Assembly: GCF_030581005.1 (NCBI RefSeq)
Contig: NZ_JAUQSX010000004.1
Coordinates: 248,001-312,000 of the forward strand
Source of the DNA: Hymenobacter mellowenesis
GTDB lineage: Bacteria > Bacteroidota > Bacteroidia > Cytophagales > Hymenobacteraceae
Length of the DNA stretch: 64,000 nt
Reading direction: 5' to 3'
Numbering within the stretch: the stretch's first letter is position 1; the number at the start of each line of letters is the position of its first letter. A program made the position numbers and the translations under genes. A model generated the notes under the pieces. That model was not told the origin of the DNA, searched no databases, and saw only the letters and a program-made list of their open reading frames with translations. Below, one piece after another: positions 33,837 through 42,516 of the stretch.

Positions 33837-34085
33837 ATGCACCTAGAAATCATCACCCCCGACCGCAAGGTATTTGAAGGCGAAGTGACGTCGGCCCAGT
33901 TTCCGGGCGCCGATGGCTCTTTTGAAGTGCTGAACAACCACGCTCCGCTGATTGCCGCGCTCAAAGCCGGCGACGTGACGCTGACCGGCGGCGCGGGTGG
34001 CCGCGAGGTTATCCGCATCGAAGGCGGCGTGGTGGAAGTGCTGCGCAACAACTTAATTGTGCTGGCCGAAGGCGCACTGGCTTAG
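33837..34085 (+). CDS. atpC: F-type ATP synthase epsilon subunit, N-terminal domain only
   Basis: An 82-residue epsilon subunit with only the beta-sandwich domain (LEIITPDRKVFEGEV, FPGADGSFEVLNNHAPLIAAL, IEGGVVEVL). The usual C-terminal two-helix inhibitory arm is absent; the short form is common in Bacteroidota. ATG at 33837 follows the family 1 palindrome; a hairpin terminator follows the stop. Confidence 0.93.
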   Translation: MHLEIITPDRKVFEGEVTSAQFPGADGSFEVLNNHAPLIAALKAGDVTLTGGAGGREVIRIEGGVVEVLRNNLIVLAEGALA

Positions 34086-34119
34086 TTTAGCCGCGGCTTC
34101 CCGCTTATCTGACGGATAC

Positions 34120-34153
34120 AAAGGCCGTTCCTGCACTGCAGGGACGGCCTTTT
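34120..34153 (+). terminator. Terminator of the atpDC operon
   Basis: AAAGGCCGTTCCTGCA-CTGCAGGGACGGCCTTTTTT: perfect-looking stem with T run. Confidence 0.88.
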
Positions 34154-34216
34154 TTGCGTCCAGCGGGCGGCGAAATTCTGGCTTGTCCGTATGGAAAAGG
34201 CGAGACTGCCACCTTT

Positions 34217-34224
34217 TCCATTTG
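34217..34224 (+). promoter_or_regulatory. Possible -7 box of the AI-2E-type transporter gene
   Basis: TCCATTTG, one base off TAnnTTTG, ends 4 bases before the ATG at 34229. Confidence 0.35.
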
Positions 34225-34228
34225 CGCA

Positions 34229-35302
34229 ATGCCAAACGTATTCGACCCTTTTGCTGCCGTTGAGAATATTTACACGCCGCGCCAGCGCTATGTGCTGCTG
34301 GTGGCCTCGCTGCTGGGCCTGGTAGGCCTGATGGTGTTCGGACTGGCGCAGTACCTGACGGCTTTTTTGGCGGCCGGCATCTTGTTTGTAGTGTTTCGGC
34401 CGTGGTGGGTGGCGCTGGTGCACCGGCGACGCTGGAACCGGCAGCTGGTCACGATAGGCATTCTGGTGGTGACGCTGGTGGTGTTGGTGATTCCGTTTTA
34501 CGCGCTCAGCTCGCTGCTGCTCGACCGGCTCATTGCGTTTGCTCAGAACCCGGAGCAAATTCTGGAAGTGGTGCACAAGGTGGAGAAGGCCGTAGGCTTT
34601 AAAATCGCGGAGCAGTTGAATGTGCGGCAACTGCTGCTGCAGGGCGGCGCCAAGGTGAGTGGCTGGTTGCCCACGCTGGCCAGCAGCGCGCTCAACTTCC
34701 TGGTAATCGTGGGCTTGATGCTGTTCACGATGTACTACATGTTTATGCAGGAAACCTACTTTCTGCTGGGGCTGCACCGCTACCTGCCGTTTCGGAACGA
34801 GACACTGCAGGAGCTGGGCGAGTCGTTGAAAAACAACGTGAACGCCAACGTGTTGGGGCAGGTGGTGGTGGCCTTAGTGCAAAGCATTCTAACCGGGCTG
34901 ACGCTGTGGATTTTTGGGGTGCCGGATTCTTTGTTCTGGGGAGTGGTAGCTTTTTTTATGGCGTTTCTGCCGGTGCTGGGCACGCCTCTGGTGTGGGGAC
35001 CGGCGGCGCTGTACCAGTTCTCGCAGGGAAACAACGGGCAGGCCATCGGGATTCTGCTGGTAGGCTTCATCGTGATTATCAACGTGGACAACGTGCTGCG
35101 CATCATGCTGGCCAAGCGCATGGGCGACATTCATCCGCTGGTGACGCTGGTGGGACTGGTGCTGGGCGTGGAGATTTTTGGCCTGATTGGGCTGGTGGTG
35201 GGGCCGCTGCTGGTGTCGTATTTCCTGGTGCTGATGGAGGTGTTTCGACGCGAAAACCGGGCGCACAAGGCCGCTCAGGCTGACCAGAGCAAAGCAGGGT
35301 AA
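34229..35302 (+). CDS. AI-2E family transporter
   Basis: A 357-residue membrane protein of the AI-2 exporter/PerM superfamily with about 7-8 membrane segments. The C-terminal half has the family block VVAFFMAFLPVLGTPLVWGPAAL and IINVDNVLRIMLAKRMGDIHPLVTLVGLVLGVEIFGLIGLVVGPLL. Members export diverse solutes or act in Na+/H+ exchange, so the family name does not prove an autoinducer role. ATG at 34229 (MPNVFDPF) is preferred over an upstream in-frame start. Confidence 0.88.
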   Translation: MPNVFDPFAAVENIYTPRQRYVLLVASLLGLVGLMVFGLAQYLTAFLAAGILFVVFRPWWVALVHRRRWNRQLVTIGILVVTLVVLVIPFYALSSLLLDRLIAFAQNPEQILEVVHKVEKAVGFKIAEQLNVRQLLLQGGAKVSGWLPTLASSALNFLVIVGLMLFTMYYMFMQETYFLLGLHRYLPFRNETLQELGESLKNNVNANVLGQVVVALVQSILTGLTLWIFGVPDSLFWGVVAFFMAFLPVLGTPLVWGPAALYQFSQGNNGQAIGILLVGFIVIINVDNVLRIMLAKRMGDIHPLVTLVGLVLGVEIFGLIGLVVGPLLVSYFLVLMEVFRRENRAHKAAQADQSKAG

Positions 35303-35342
35303 AAGAGCGACCTTTGCGCTTTCACGTTCTGACTGCGCGTCC

Positions 35343-36473
35343 ATGCTCATGCCTAACATCCAGCCCAAAATCACACCCATCTACCAAACCTCGGTCTTCA
35401 AATTTGAAGACCTGGACGCCGTGCAGCAGTACTTCGACGAGCCCGGCAGCCGCTACCTGTACTCGCGCAACGGCAACCCCAACTCCGACGAGCTGGCCGC
35501 GGCCGTGAACCACTGGGAAGGCGGCGCGGGTGCCGTGGCCACGGGCTCAGGCATGGCCGCCATTTTCGCGGCCCTGATGACCTACTGCCAGGCCGGCGAC
35601 CATGTGCTGTGCGCGGCAGACATCTACGGCGGCTCGGCGGCGCTGCTGAACCTGGAGTTGTCGCGGCTGGGCATTACGGTGAGCTACGTGCCGTTTGAGG
35701 AGCTATACGACCTGCAGGCGCACGTGCAAGCCACCACCCGGCTGCTGCTCTGCGAAACGATGAGCAACCCGCTGCTGCGCGTGGTGGACCTACGCGCCGC
35801 TGCTGATGAGTGCCACCGCCACGGCATCAAATTGGTGGTTGATAACACCTTTGCCACGCCCGTGCTCACCAAGCCGCTGGCCTTTGGGGCCGACCTGGTG
35901 CTGCACAGCGTGACCAAATACTTAGCTGGCCACTCCGACGTGACGGCCGGCGCTGTGGTGGCTGCCATGCCCGAAGACGTGGCCCGCCTGAAGCAAATCG
36001 GTACGATTTTCGGCCTCACGCTTAGCCCCATGGAAAGCTGGCTGAGCGTACGCGGACTCAAAACCATGCGCCTGCGTGTGGCAGCGCACAGCCAGAATGC
36101 CCAGCTCATTGCGGAGTTTTTGGAGCGGCACCCGGCTGTAGAGGCAGTTTACTATCCGGGCCTGCTGGCGCACCCGCAGCACGCGCTGGCCACGGTGCAG
36201 GGCCGCGGGCTATTTGGCGGCATGATGTCGATGCGGCTGGCGGATGACGCGGCGGCGGTGAACCGGTTTATGCAGCGCAGCCAGCGGTTTCCGTTCGCGC
36301 CCTCGCTGGCGGGCGTCGATTCGTCGTGTTCGCACCCGCTCTATACCTCGCACCGGGCACTCACGGATGCGCAGCGGGCCGAACTGGGCATTACTGTGGG
36401 GCTGGTGCGGCTGAGCATTGGCATTGAGCCAGTGGAGGAACTGCTGGCCGATTTGGCGCAGGCGCTGGAGTAG
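35343..36473 (+). CDS. PLP-dependent trans-sulfuration enzyme (cystathionine synthase/lyase family)
   Basis: A 376-residue Cys/Met metabolism enzyme of fold type I. YSRNGNPNSDELAAAV near residues 40-55, SGMAAI near 69-74, DNTFATPVL at 168-176, and PLP Lys192 in SVTKYLAGHSD. The group contains cystathionine gamma-synthase, gamma- and beta-lyases, and methionine gamma-lyase; the exact activity cannot be chosen by eye, so I give no symbol. GACCTTTG at 35309-35316 may be its -7 box. The stop is inside the next repeat. Confidence 0.88.
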   Translation: MLMPNIQPKITPIYQTSVFKFEDLDAVQQYFDEPGSRYLYSRNGNPNSDELAAAVNHWEGGAGAVATGSGMAAIFAALMTYCQAGDHVLCAADIYGGSAALLNLELSRLGITVSYVPFEELYDLQAHVQATTRLLLCETMSNPLLRVVDLRAAADECHRHGIKLVVDNTFATPVLTKPLAFGADLVLHSVTKYLAGHSDVTAGAVVAAMPEDVARLKQIGTIFGLTLSPMESWLSVRGLKTMRLRVAAHSQNAQLIAEFLERHPAVEAVYYPGLLAHPQHALATVQGRGLFGGMMSMRLADDAAAVNRFMQRSQRFPFAPSLAGVDSSCSHPLYTSHRALTDAQRAELGITVGLVRLSIGIEPVEELLADLAQALE

Positions 36474-36584
36474 AGACGCATCCTTGCGTCTTGTCGTTGA
36501 ACGATGACGAGTGAAGTAGGATGAATGATGATTGAATGGTGCGGGTCCGGTCGTTCAACGACGAGACGCAAGTATGCGTCTCTA
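36471..36584. repeat. Family 4 palindrome
   Basis: TAGAGACGCATCCTTGCGTC... (36471-36502) and ...GACGCAAGTATGCGTCTCTA (36552-36584), reverse-complementary with few mismatches around a 50-base loop. Its first three bases are the stop codon of the preceding gene. Confidence 0.8.
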
Positions 36585-36634
36585 CGCTGTTCAACGCTCA
36601 AATCCAACGTTTCCTGCCTACCTTCATAAGACCA

Positions 36635-37600
36635 ATGAAGAGGCCCTCGATTTACGTAGAAAGCCGCATCCGCTGCCCCATGGAGCAGCTGTGGGCCCAC
36701 ACCCAGCAGCCCGAGCTGCATCAGCAATGGGACTTGCGCTTTACCGAGATTGAGTACCTGCCGCGCGCCTCGGACGCCGAGCCGCAGCAGTTTCTGTATG
36801 CCACGCGCATTGGCTTTGGGCTGGGCGTAGCGGGCTGCGGCGAGAGCCTGGGCACCCGGGAGAAGAACGGGGAGCGCACGTCGGTCCTCAAGTTCTGGTC
36901 CGATGAGGCGGTGTCGCTTATTCGGGAAGGCGCGGGGTTCTGGAAACACGTGCCGACCGACGACGGTCTGCGGTTTTTCACGCGCTATGACTATCAGACG
37001 CGCTTTGGCGCGGCCGGCGCGTGGCTTGACCGGCTGGCGTTTCGGCCGCTCATCGGCTGGGCCACGGCCTGGGGCTTCGACAGCCTGCGGTTGTGGCTGG
37101 AGCAGGGGCAGCGACCGGCAGTGTCGCGGGCCCTGGGGCTGATAATGGCGCTGGTGCGGTTCACATTGGGCTTTGTGTGGATATACCAGGGCGTGGTGCC
37201 CAAGCTGCTCTACCCCGATACCGGCGAGCTGGGCATTTTGCAGGGCGCGGGCTTTTCGGTGGGGACGGCGCACGGGGTGGCGGCGGCCGTGGGCGTGGGA
37301 GAAATTCTGTTCGGACTGTTGTTCTGGGTGCTGCCGATGGACAAGCTGCGGCCGGTGTACTGGCTGAACATGCTGGGCCTGCTGGTGCTGGGCGCGGGCG
37401 CGCTGTTTAGCCAGCCGGCGGTGTTTGAGGCGCCTTTCAATCCGCTCACCCTCAATCTGGCCCTGATGGCGCTGGCGGCGGTGGCCCTGGCCATTCCCAC
37501 GGAGCTGGTGCCTAGCGCCGCGCGCTGCCTGCGCCAGCCGCCCGAGGGCGCCCGGCCGGCTGCTAAAGTGCCGCAGGAAGCGCCCGCGGCCGTCGCCTAA
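36635..37600 (+). CDS. SRPBCC and DoxX-like fusion protein
   Basis: A 321-residue protein. About 1-165 are a START/SRPBCC-like lipid or small-molecule binding fold (IYVESRIRCPMEQLWAHTQQPELHQQWD is the typical start); about 180-300 are four membrane helices of a DoxX-like domain (LIMALVRFTLGFVWIYQGVVPKLL with TGELGILQGAGF). ATG at 36635 starts just after the repeat; an open frame extends back into the repeat. The DUF4166 gene is 15 bases downstream, a pairing known from other bacteria. Function unknown, perhaps membrane redox or lipid chemistry. Confidence 0.8.
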   Translation: MKRPSIYVESRIRCPMEQLWAHTQQPELHQQWDLRFTEIEYLPRASDAEPQQFLYATRIGFGLGVAGCGESLGTREKNGERTSVLKFWSDEAVSLIREGAGFWKHVPTDDGLRFFTRYDYQTRFGAAGAWLDRLAFRPLIGWATAWGFDSLRLWLEQGQRPAVSRALGLIMALVRFTLGFVWIYQGVVPKLLYPDTGELGILQGAGFSVGTAHGVAAAVGVGEILFGLLFWVLPMDKLRPVYWLNMLGLLVLGAGALFSQPAVFEAPFNPLTLNLALMALAAVALAIPTELVPSAARCLRQPPEGARPAAKVPQEAPAAVA

Positions 37601-37615
37601 CCTCCCTCAGAATCC

Positions 37616-38296
37616 ATGACTTCCATCTATCAGCAGCAGCTAGGGGCCGACTTCGCGAAGCTGCACCCGCGCATTCAGGAGCGGCTGGGGTTCAGCAGCG
37701 CCGACCACCGGGCGTTTGTGGGCGAGGGCGTGATGGAGCGAGTATGGCACGGACCGTTTTTCACGCAACCGTTTTTGCGGGCGGGCCTTTCGCGCCAAAT
37801 CACCTTCCCCGAAACGGGCGCCAACGTGCCGTTTCGCATCGAAAACTACGCCTATACCGACCCGCTGGGCCGCGAAACCGTGACCTGGATTCGGCGCTTT
37901 CATTTCCCGAAACACACCCGCTGCTTCGATGCTACGATGATACGCAGCGCTGCCCGGCAATCCATCGTCGATTACCTGGGCACGCACCAGCACGTGGCTG
38001 TGGACATCGACATGGCCGTGACGGCGCGCGGCGGGTTGCGGCTGCGCTCGGGGGCCCAGCGCTTTCGGGCGGGGCGGCTGGCGTTTCGGCTGCCGGGCCT
38101 GTTGGCCGCGCTGGCCGATGTGGAGGAGTGGTACGACGACGCGGCCGGCTGCTACCGCATCGAGGTGGTGGTGCGCAATCCGGTTATCGGTAAGCTGTTT
38201 GGCTACAATGGCTCGTTTCAGTCCACTTGGCGCGAGGTGGCGCCGGCGCAGATACCGGCGTATGCGCTGCCGCTGCGGTATGAGGCGCGGGAGTGA
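37616..38296 (+). CDS. DUF4166 domain protein
   Basis: A 226-residue soluble protein of the DUF4166 family, recognised from MERVWHGPFFTQPFL, FRIENYAYTDPLGRETVTWIRRFHF and VVRNPVIGKLFGYNGSF. In other genomes it is often encoded beside a DoxX-like protein, as here. No known activity. ATG at 37616. Confidence 0.82.
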   Translation: MTSIYQQQLGADFAKLHPRIQERLGFSSADHRAFVGEGVMERVWHGPFFTQPFLRAGLSRQITFPETGANVPFRIENYAYTDPLGRETVTWIRRFHFPKHTRCFDATMIRSAARQSIVDYLGTHQHVAVDIDMAVTARGGLRLRSGAQRFRAGRLAFRLPGLLAALADVEEWYDDAAGCYRIEVVVRNPVIGKLFGYNGSFQSTWREVAPAQIPAYALPLRYEARE

Positions 38297-38307
38297 GGGC
38301 GTAATTA

Positions 38308-38421
38308 GAACGTCATGCCGAGCGTAGCCGAGGCATCTCGCATGCCACAACTAACTTGATATTTGGCGATTTTAATTACTTCTGCACGCGATATGCCTCG
38401 GCTGCGCTCGGCATGACGTTC
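38308..38421. repeat. Family 1 palindrome, copy 6
   Basis: GAACGTCATGCCGAGCGTAGCC...GGCTGCGCTCGGCATGACGTTC; the GCCGAGGCATC / GATATGCCTCGGC sub-type. Between DUF4166 and the desaturase gene. Confidence 0.9.
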
Positions 38422-38450
38422 TTTTTGCTTAACTCCTAAGTCCCTTCCAC

Positions 38451-39200
38451 ATGAAACTCGAACTCACTCCCGCTCAGCGGCGTGTTGAGCTGGCCCGGCC
38501 CTGGGTGCTGCTGGCGCTGTATGTGGGCTTGGCGCTGGCCGGCTGGTGGTGGCTGGCCGTGCCGCTGGCCGCCGTGGTGTGCCTGGCGGCCTTCGTGATG
38601 ATGCACGACGCCATGCACAATTCCCTGGGCCTAGCCAAGCCCACCAACGAGCGGGTGCTCACCCTGGCCGGCCTGCTCATTCTGAAAAGCGGCCACGGCC
38701 TGCAGGTGACGCACCTGCGCCACCACGGCCGCTGCCTCACTGAGGCTGACCCGGAGGGTGCGCCCGCCACCTGGAGCTTCTCGCGGGTGCTGTGGCAGGG
38801 GCCCTGGCACACGCTTATGCTGCGCCGCGAGTCGTTGCGAATCGCGCCCAACACGCGCCGCATTCAGCTCATCGAAACCGGGCTGACGCTGGCGCTGCTG
38901 GTCGCGTTTGTGGTCTTGTATTGGGCCACGGGCTCAGTGGTGGGGCTGGTGTATTGGGGCGTGGCTTTTGTGATGAGCGCGACGATGCCCATCTGGGCGT
39001 CGTATGTGCCGCACCATGTGTCGTCGCGCAACCCGGCGGCGCGCACGGCCGCCGCGCTGGCCCAGGCCTGGACGCCCATCACGGCCTCGTTTGCCTTTCA
39101 CCATCTGCACCACCACTACCCGCGCGTGCCCACCGCGCTGCTCTACCGCGCCGCCGCCGAGCTGCCGCCGCCGCCCGAGGAGGAGCACCACCACCATTAG
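38451..39200 (+). CDS. Fatty acid desaturase/hydroxylase family protein
   Basis: A 249-residue di-iron membrane enzyme. Three histidine boxes: HDAMH (52-56), HLRHH (88-92) and HHLHHH (217-222), with four predicted membrane helices. This matches the FA_desaturase superfamily, including carotenoid hydroxylases and ketolases, so the substrate could be a fatty acid or a carotenoid. The C terminus ends in PPPPEEEHHHH, an unusual natural His tail that may bind metal. Downstream of the DoxX/DUF4166 pair but separated by a palindrome. Confidence 0.85.
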   Translation: MKLELTPAQRRVELARPWVLLALYVGLALAGWWWLAVPLAAVVCLAAFVMMHDAMHNSLGLAKPTNERVLTLAGLLILKSGHGLQVTHLRHHGRCLTEADPEGAPATWSFSRVLWQGPWHTLMLRRESLRIAPNTRRIQLIETGLTLALLVAFVVLYWATGSVVGLVYWGVAFVMSATMPIWASYVPHHVSSRNPAARTAAALAQAWTPITASFAFHHLHHHYPRVPTALLYRAAAELPPPPEEEHHHH

Positions 39201-39650
39201 AGCGGTTTTGAATGAGGGTAGGGGCGGGGCTTGCGGCTATTAAAGCGAAAAGACGCCGATACCGGGTCTTGAATGGAGGTAGGAGTGGGGCTTGCCCCCG
39301 CCCGGGCGCTGGCGCCATTTCAACGATGCCGTTCAATGACCAGGCAGGGGCAAGCCCCGCTCCTACATCGTTTCTGCAACTGCCTTAGCACAACCGATAG
39401 TGTTAGCTGCGGGCTTGTTTGGCAACCGCGTGGCAAGAATAGACAGTTCAATGTGCGGGTTCAAAAGTCTGATTCATTGAGCGTATGTAGCTGGTATAAA
39501 GTGAGCTGGGGTGAGTAATGGTGGAATTGCCAAGTCGGATAAGGAGCGTTTTTAGATTGCCAGGGCTTGGGTGGGTCCATTCCTTTGTGACGGTTCTAGT
39601 GGCTGGCAACGCGGCCGGCCCCAACCGCCTCACCTTTCCCCACGCCTCTT
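39201..39650. other. 450-base stretch with no gene seen
   Basis: Contains the family 5 palindrome (39279-39366) and, just before it, a partial copy of the arm (GTAGGGGCGGGGCTTGC at 39218-39234). The remaining 280 bases have no open frame I would support and no strong promoter. Confidence 0.7.
39279..39366. repeat. Family 5 palindrome, copy 1
   Basis: GGTAGGAGTGGGGCTTGCC... and ...GGCAAGCCCCGCTCCTAC, with CCCGCCCGGGCG near the loop. Same type as 56259-56356. Confidence 0.85.
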
Positions 39651-40343
39651 ATGGATGCTGCTTCGCCCCGATTGCCATTGGCCCTCAAATTGGTCGTTAG
39701 TGCTTTTCTGGCCGTGATGGTGCCGGTGTACTACCACGACTACGGGCCCACCAACTTTCTGTATTTCTGCGACGTGGCCCTGCTGCTGAGCTTCATCGCA
39801 CTCTGGACCGAGCACCCGCTGCCGGCCTCCATGGCGGCCGTGGGCATTCTGGTGCCGCAGGTGCTGTGGTGCGCCGATTTCCTGGGCGAGCTGTTTCATG
39901 TGCATCTCGTGGGCCTCACAGGCTACATGTTCGATGCCAACCGTTCGCTATTTCTACGCGGGCTGTCGTTCTTCCACGGCTGGCTGCCGTTTCTGCTCAT
40001 CTTTCTGGTGAAGCGCCTGGGCTACGACCGCCGCGCCCTGCTGGCCTGGACGGCCCTGGGCTGGAGTCTGTGCCTGGTGGCCTATTTCTTTCTGCCGCCC
40101 GCCGGCACCGTGCTGCCCGACCCTAAAATCCCGGTCAACATCAACTACGTGTTCGGTTTCGACGACGCCCACCCCCAAACATGGCTGCCCGCCCCGCTCT
40201 ACCTGCTGGCCTGGATGACCGGACTGCTGGCTGTGTTCTACGTGCCCTCGCACCTGCTGCTGCGCCGGCTGTATGGGCAAAAGCGCCCGGCGCAGCCAGT
40301 AGCCGAAAGCCGGAACGTGACGCCCGTTGCGCTGGCGCACTAG
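39651..40343 (+). CDS. Polytopic membrane protein of unknown function
   Basis: A 230-residue protein with about six or seven hydrophobic segments (ALKLVVSAFLAVMVPVYY, LYFCDVALLLSFIALW, MAAVGILVPQVLWCADFLGELF, GWLPFLLIFLVKRLGY, LLAWTALGWSLCLVAYFFL, LYLLAWMTGLLAVFYVPSHLLL). Loops have His and Asp residues (YYHDYGP, FHVHLVG, NVFGFDDAHPQ-like). I know similar uncharacterised proteins only as membrane proteins. ATG at 39651. Confidence 0.65.
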   Translation: MDAASPRLPLALKLVVSAFLAVMVPVYYHDYGPTNFLYFCDVALLLSFIALWTEHPLPASMAAVGILVPQVLWCADFLGELFHVHLVGLTGYMFDANRSLFLRGLSFFHGWLPFLLIFLVKRLGYDRRALLAWTALGWSLCLVAYFFLPPAGTVLPDPKIPVNINYVFGFDDAHPQTWLPAPLYLLAWMTGLLAVFYVPSHLLLRRLYGQKRPAQPVAESRNVTPVALAH

Positions 40344-40344
40344 C

Positions 40345-40412
40345 TAACCCAAGTTGCGGTGTAGAACGAGAGCCCCAGCGGGGCTTGGATTCGGTAATCC
40401 GCAACTGGGGTT
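40345..40412. repeat. Nested palindrome between 39651-40343 and 40502-41089
   Basis: TAACCCAAGTTGCGG...CCGCAACTGGGGTTA with an inner AGCCCCAGCGGGGCT. A 12-base piece of the same arm (TAACCCCAGTTG) is repeated at 59676-59687 before nadE. Confidence 0.75.
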
Positions 40413-40440
40413 ACAAAGTTTGGCTAGCCCCCGAAAGAGG

Positions 40441-40476
40441 CAGCCCCCATCGCCGCTAATTGGGCGAAGGGGGCTG
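40441..40476. terminator. Two-way terminator-like hairpin
   Basis: CAGCCCCC-ATCGCC...GGGCGA-AGGGGGCTG followed by GTCTTTT. Between convergent genes. Confidence 0.7.
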
Positions 40477-40501
40477 GTCTTTTGGGGTGGGCTGCCTTGC
40501 G

Positions 40502-41089
40502 CTACAGCTTGTCCGACACTTGGTCGGAGAGCTGGCGGGCGGTGCGCAGGGTCTGGAATTCGGCCTGCTGGGCGCGGATGTTCACCTTGTCATCGAAGGA
40601 GAAGCTGCTGCGGAGCTGGTCGTAGCGGGCGTTGAGGGCGCTCATGACGTTGGCGGCAAGAGCCCAGTCGGCCGGTTTCCAGCCCGAACGGTCGTTGTGC
40701 ACGCGGTCCATGAGGCGACTGTAAGCATCTAGCAGGCCGCTGGTGCTGAGGGTGGAAACGGTGGTTTTCTTCCGCAGAAACGCGGTTACCTGCGCATCGG
40801 AGGCCGGCGAAGCCGGTAAGTCGCTCGCCGTGGTAGTAGTGCTGGGCCGGGTCGTGGTGGTGGTCGATGGGGTGGTGCCCACGGGCACGTTGACGGTGCG
40901 CGTGGTGCGCCGGATGACCTTGCCGGTGGCTGGGTCGAGTTCTTCAACCACCTCGGTCTGCTGCTGAGTGCCAGCCGGGGCGGGCGTCGTGGTCGTGGTG
41001 GTTTTGGCGGGGCTCGTGGTGGGCGTGGTTTGCGCGGCGGCAGCCAGGGGCAACGCCAGGAGCAGCGCAAAAACGGGCGAATTTTTCAT
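40502..41089 (-). CDS. Secreted Thr/Pro-rich protein of unknown function
   Basis: A 195-residue protein: signal peptide (MKNSPVFALLLALPLAAAAQ), a Thr/Pro/Ala-rich low-complexity linker of about 80 residues broken by a VVEELDPATGKVIRRTTRTV segment, and a helical C-terminal part (LSTSGLLDAYSRLMDRVHNDRSGWKPADWALAANVMSALNARYDQLR). The last 90 residues may wrap into a small helical bundle; no family recognised. Confidence 0.65.
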   Translation of the reverse strand: MKNSPVFALLLALPLAAAAQTTPTTSPAKTTTTTTPAPAGTQQQTEVVEELDPATGKVIRRTTRTVNVPVGTTPSTTTTTRPSTTTTASDLPASPASDAQVTAFLRKKTTVSTLSTSGLLDAYSRLMDRVHNDRSGWKPADWALAANVMSALNARYDQLRSSFSFDDKVNIRAQQAEFQTLRTARQLSDQVSDKL

Positions 41090-41208
41090 GGGATAAAAAG
41101 GATGGATGGGCCTTTAACGGCAAAAGGTGCCGGAACGGTGCAGCCCGGTGCCCACCGCAAGGCACGAATCGGGCCAATTGCCCACCGAAAGCCCCAGCAA
41201 TACGCTGC

Positions 41209-42381
41209 TTAGGCCGATAGTGCTTCCGTGAGGGCCTCTTTCACGCGGTGCAGGTCGGCGTCGGTCATGGCCGTGCCGCTGGGCAGGCACAGGCCGCGGG
41301 CAAATAGGTCGGCGCACACCGCGCCGCCGTACACGGGCGCGTTGGCGAAGAGCGGCTGCAGGTGCAGGGGTTTCCAAAGCGGCCGGCTCTCGATGTTGCG
41401 CGTTTCGAGGTGCAGGCGCAGGGTTTCGGGCGTGACGGCGGGAGCGGGCTGGGCGTCGGCGGCTGGGTCGGCGGGATTTATTAAGATTGTGGTGAGCCAG
41501 CGGTTGGAGCGGCTGCCGGCCGGCTCGGGCGCCGGGGCCACCGTGATGCCCGGCAGGCCGGCGAGGTGCTCGCGGTACCAATCAAAAATCTGTCGGCGGC
41601 GCTTCACCCGCTCGTCCAGCAGTTCCATCTGGCCGCGGCCGATGCCGGCCAGGATATTGCTCAGGCGGTAGTTATAGCCCAGCTGCGAGTGCTGGTAGTG
41701 GGGCGCGTCGTCCTTGGCCTGGGTGGCCAGGAAGCGGGCCCGCTCGGCCAGGGCGCGGTCGTAGGTGACGAGGGCGCCGCCGCCGCTAGTGGTTAGAATC
41801 TTGTTGCCATTAAACGAGAACACGCCCACCCGCCCAAAGCCTCCCAGCGGCTGCTGCTGCCACTCCGAGCCCAAGGCCTCGGCAGCGTCTTCGAGAATTG
41901 GAATATCAAATTCCTGTGCCAGGGCCAGGATTTCGGGCAGCTTCGCGGGCATGCCGTAGAGATGCACCAGAATAAGGGCTTTGGGCTTTTTCCCCTTGGC
42001 AATGCGGTCCGTAATGGCCTCGCGCAGACGCTCGGGGCAGAGGTTCCAAGTGTTGAGCTCGCTGTCGATGAACACCGGCGTAGCGCCCAGGTACACCACG
42101 GGGTTGGCCGTGGCCACGAAGGTGAACGACGGGCACAGCACCTCATCGCCCGGCCCCACGCCCAGCAAAATCAGCCCCAGGTGAATAGCCGCCGTGCCCG
42201 AACTCAGCGCCACGCAATACGGCACGCCCACCGCCGCGCAGATATCCGCCTCAAACCCGGCCAGGTTGGGCCCAGCGGGCGCCACCCAGTTGTCCTCAAT
42301 GGCCTTGTGCACGTAGTTGAGCTCGTGCCGGCCGAGGTGAGGCGGAGAAAGGTAAAGACGGTCGTAGTCCTGGCTGCGCAT
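41209..42381 (-). CDS. DegT/DnrJ/EryC1-family sugar aminotransferase (PglE-like)
   Basis: A 390-residue PLP enzyme that puts an amino group on a keto-sugar nucleotide. PLP Lys194 in SFNGNKILTTSGGGAL; SSGTAAIHLGL at 60-70; VEDAAE-type Asp in ILEDAAEALGS. DegT enzymes of the PglE/WecE type make UDP-4-amino sugars for glycans. It is the third enzyme of a minus-strand cassette with a PglD-like acetyltransferase and a PglC-like transferase, separated from them by a family 1 palindrome. The 4,6-dehydratase (PglF) is not in the window. Confidence 0.88.
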   Translation of the reverse strand: MRSQDYDRLYLSPPHLGRHELNYVHKAIEDNWVAPAGPNLAGFEADICAAVGVPYCVALSSGTAAIHLGLILLGVGPGDEVLCPSFTFVATANPVVYLGATPVFIDSELNTWNLCPERLREAITDRIAKGKKPKALILVHLYGMPAKLPEILALAQEFDIPILEDAAEALGSEWQQQPLGGFGRVGVFSFNGNKILTTSGGGALVTYDRALAERARFLATQAKDDAPHYQHSQLGYNYRLSNILAGIGRGQMELLDERVKRRRQIFDWYREHLAGLPGITVAPAPEPAGSRSNRWLTTILINPADPAADAQPAPAVTPETLRLHLETRNIESRPLWKPLHLQPLFANAPVYGGAVCADLFARGLCLPSGTAMTDADLHRVKEALTEALSA

Positions 42382-42405
42382 GCGCTTTGCTTAATGAAGA
42401 ATAAA

Positions 42406-42507
42406 GAACGTCATGTCGAGCTTGCCGAGACCTCTCGCGTGCCGAAGTAATCCAATCAATTGAGTTACTGCCACACGCGAGAGGTCTCGGCAAGCTCGAC
42501 ATGACGG
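42406..42507. repeat. Family 1 palindrome, copy 7 (GAGCTTGCC sub-type)
   Basis: GAACGTCATGTCGAGCTTGCCGAGACC...GGTCTCGGCAAGCTCGACATGACGGG: arms almost perfect, and both arms carry the variant bases, so the changes are compensated. Lies between the PglD-like and DegT genes. Confidence 0.92.
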
Positions 42508-42516
42508 GCTAATTAG

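Noticed and set aside
39448..39633. 61-residue minus-strand frame in the 39.2-39.65 kb gap
   Set aside because: No promoter, no start context, no family resemblance; chance frame.
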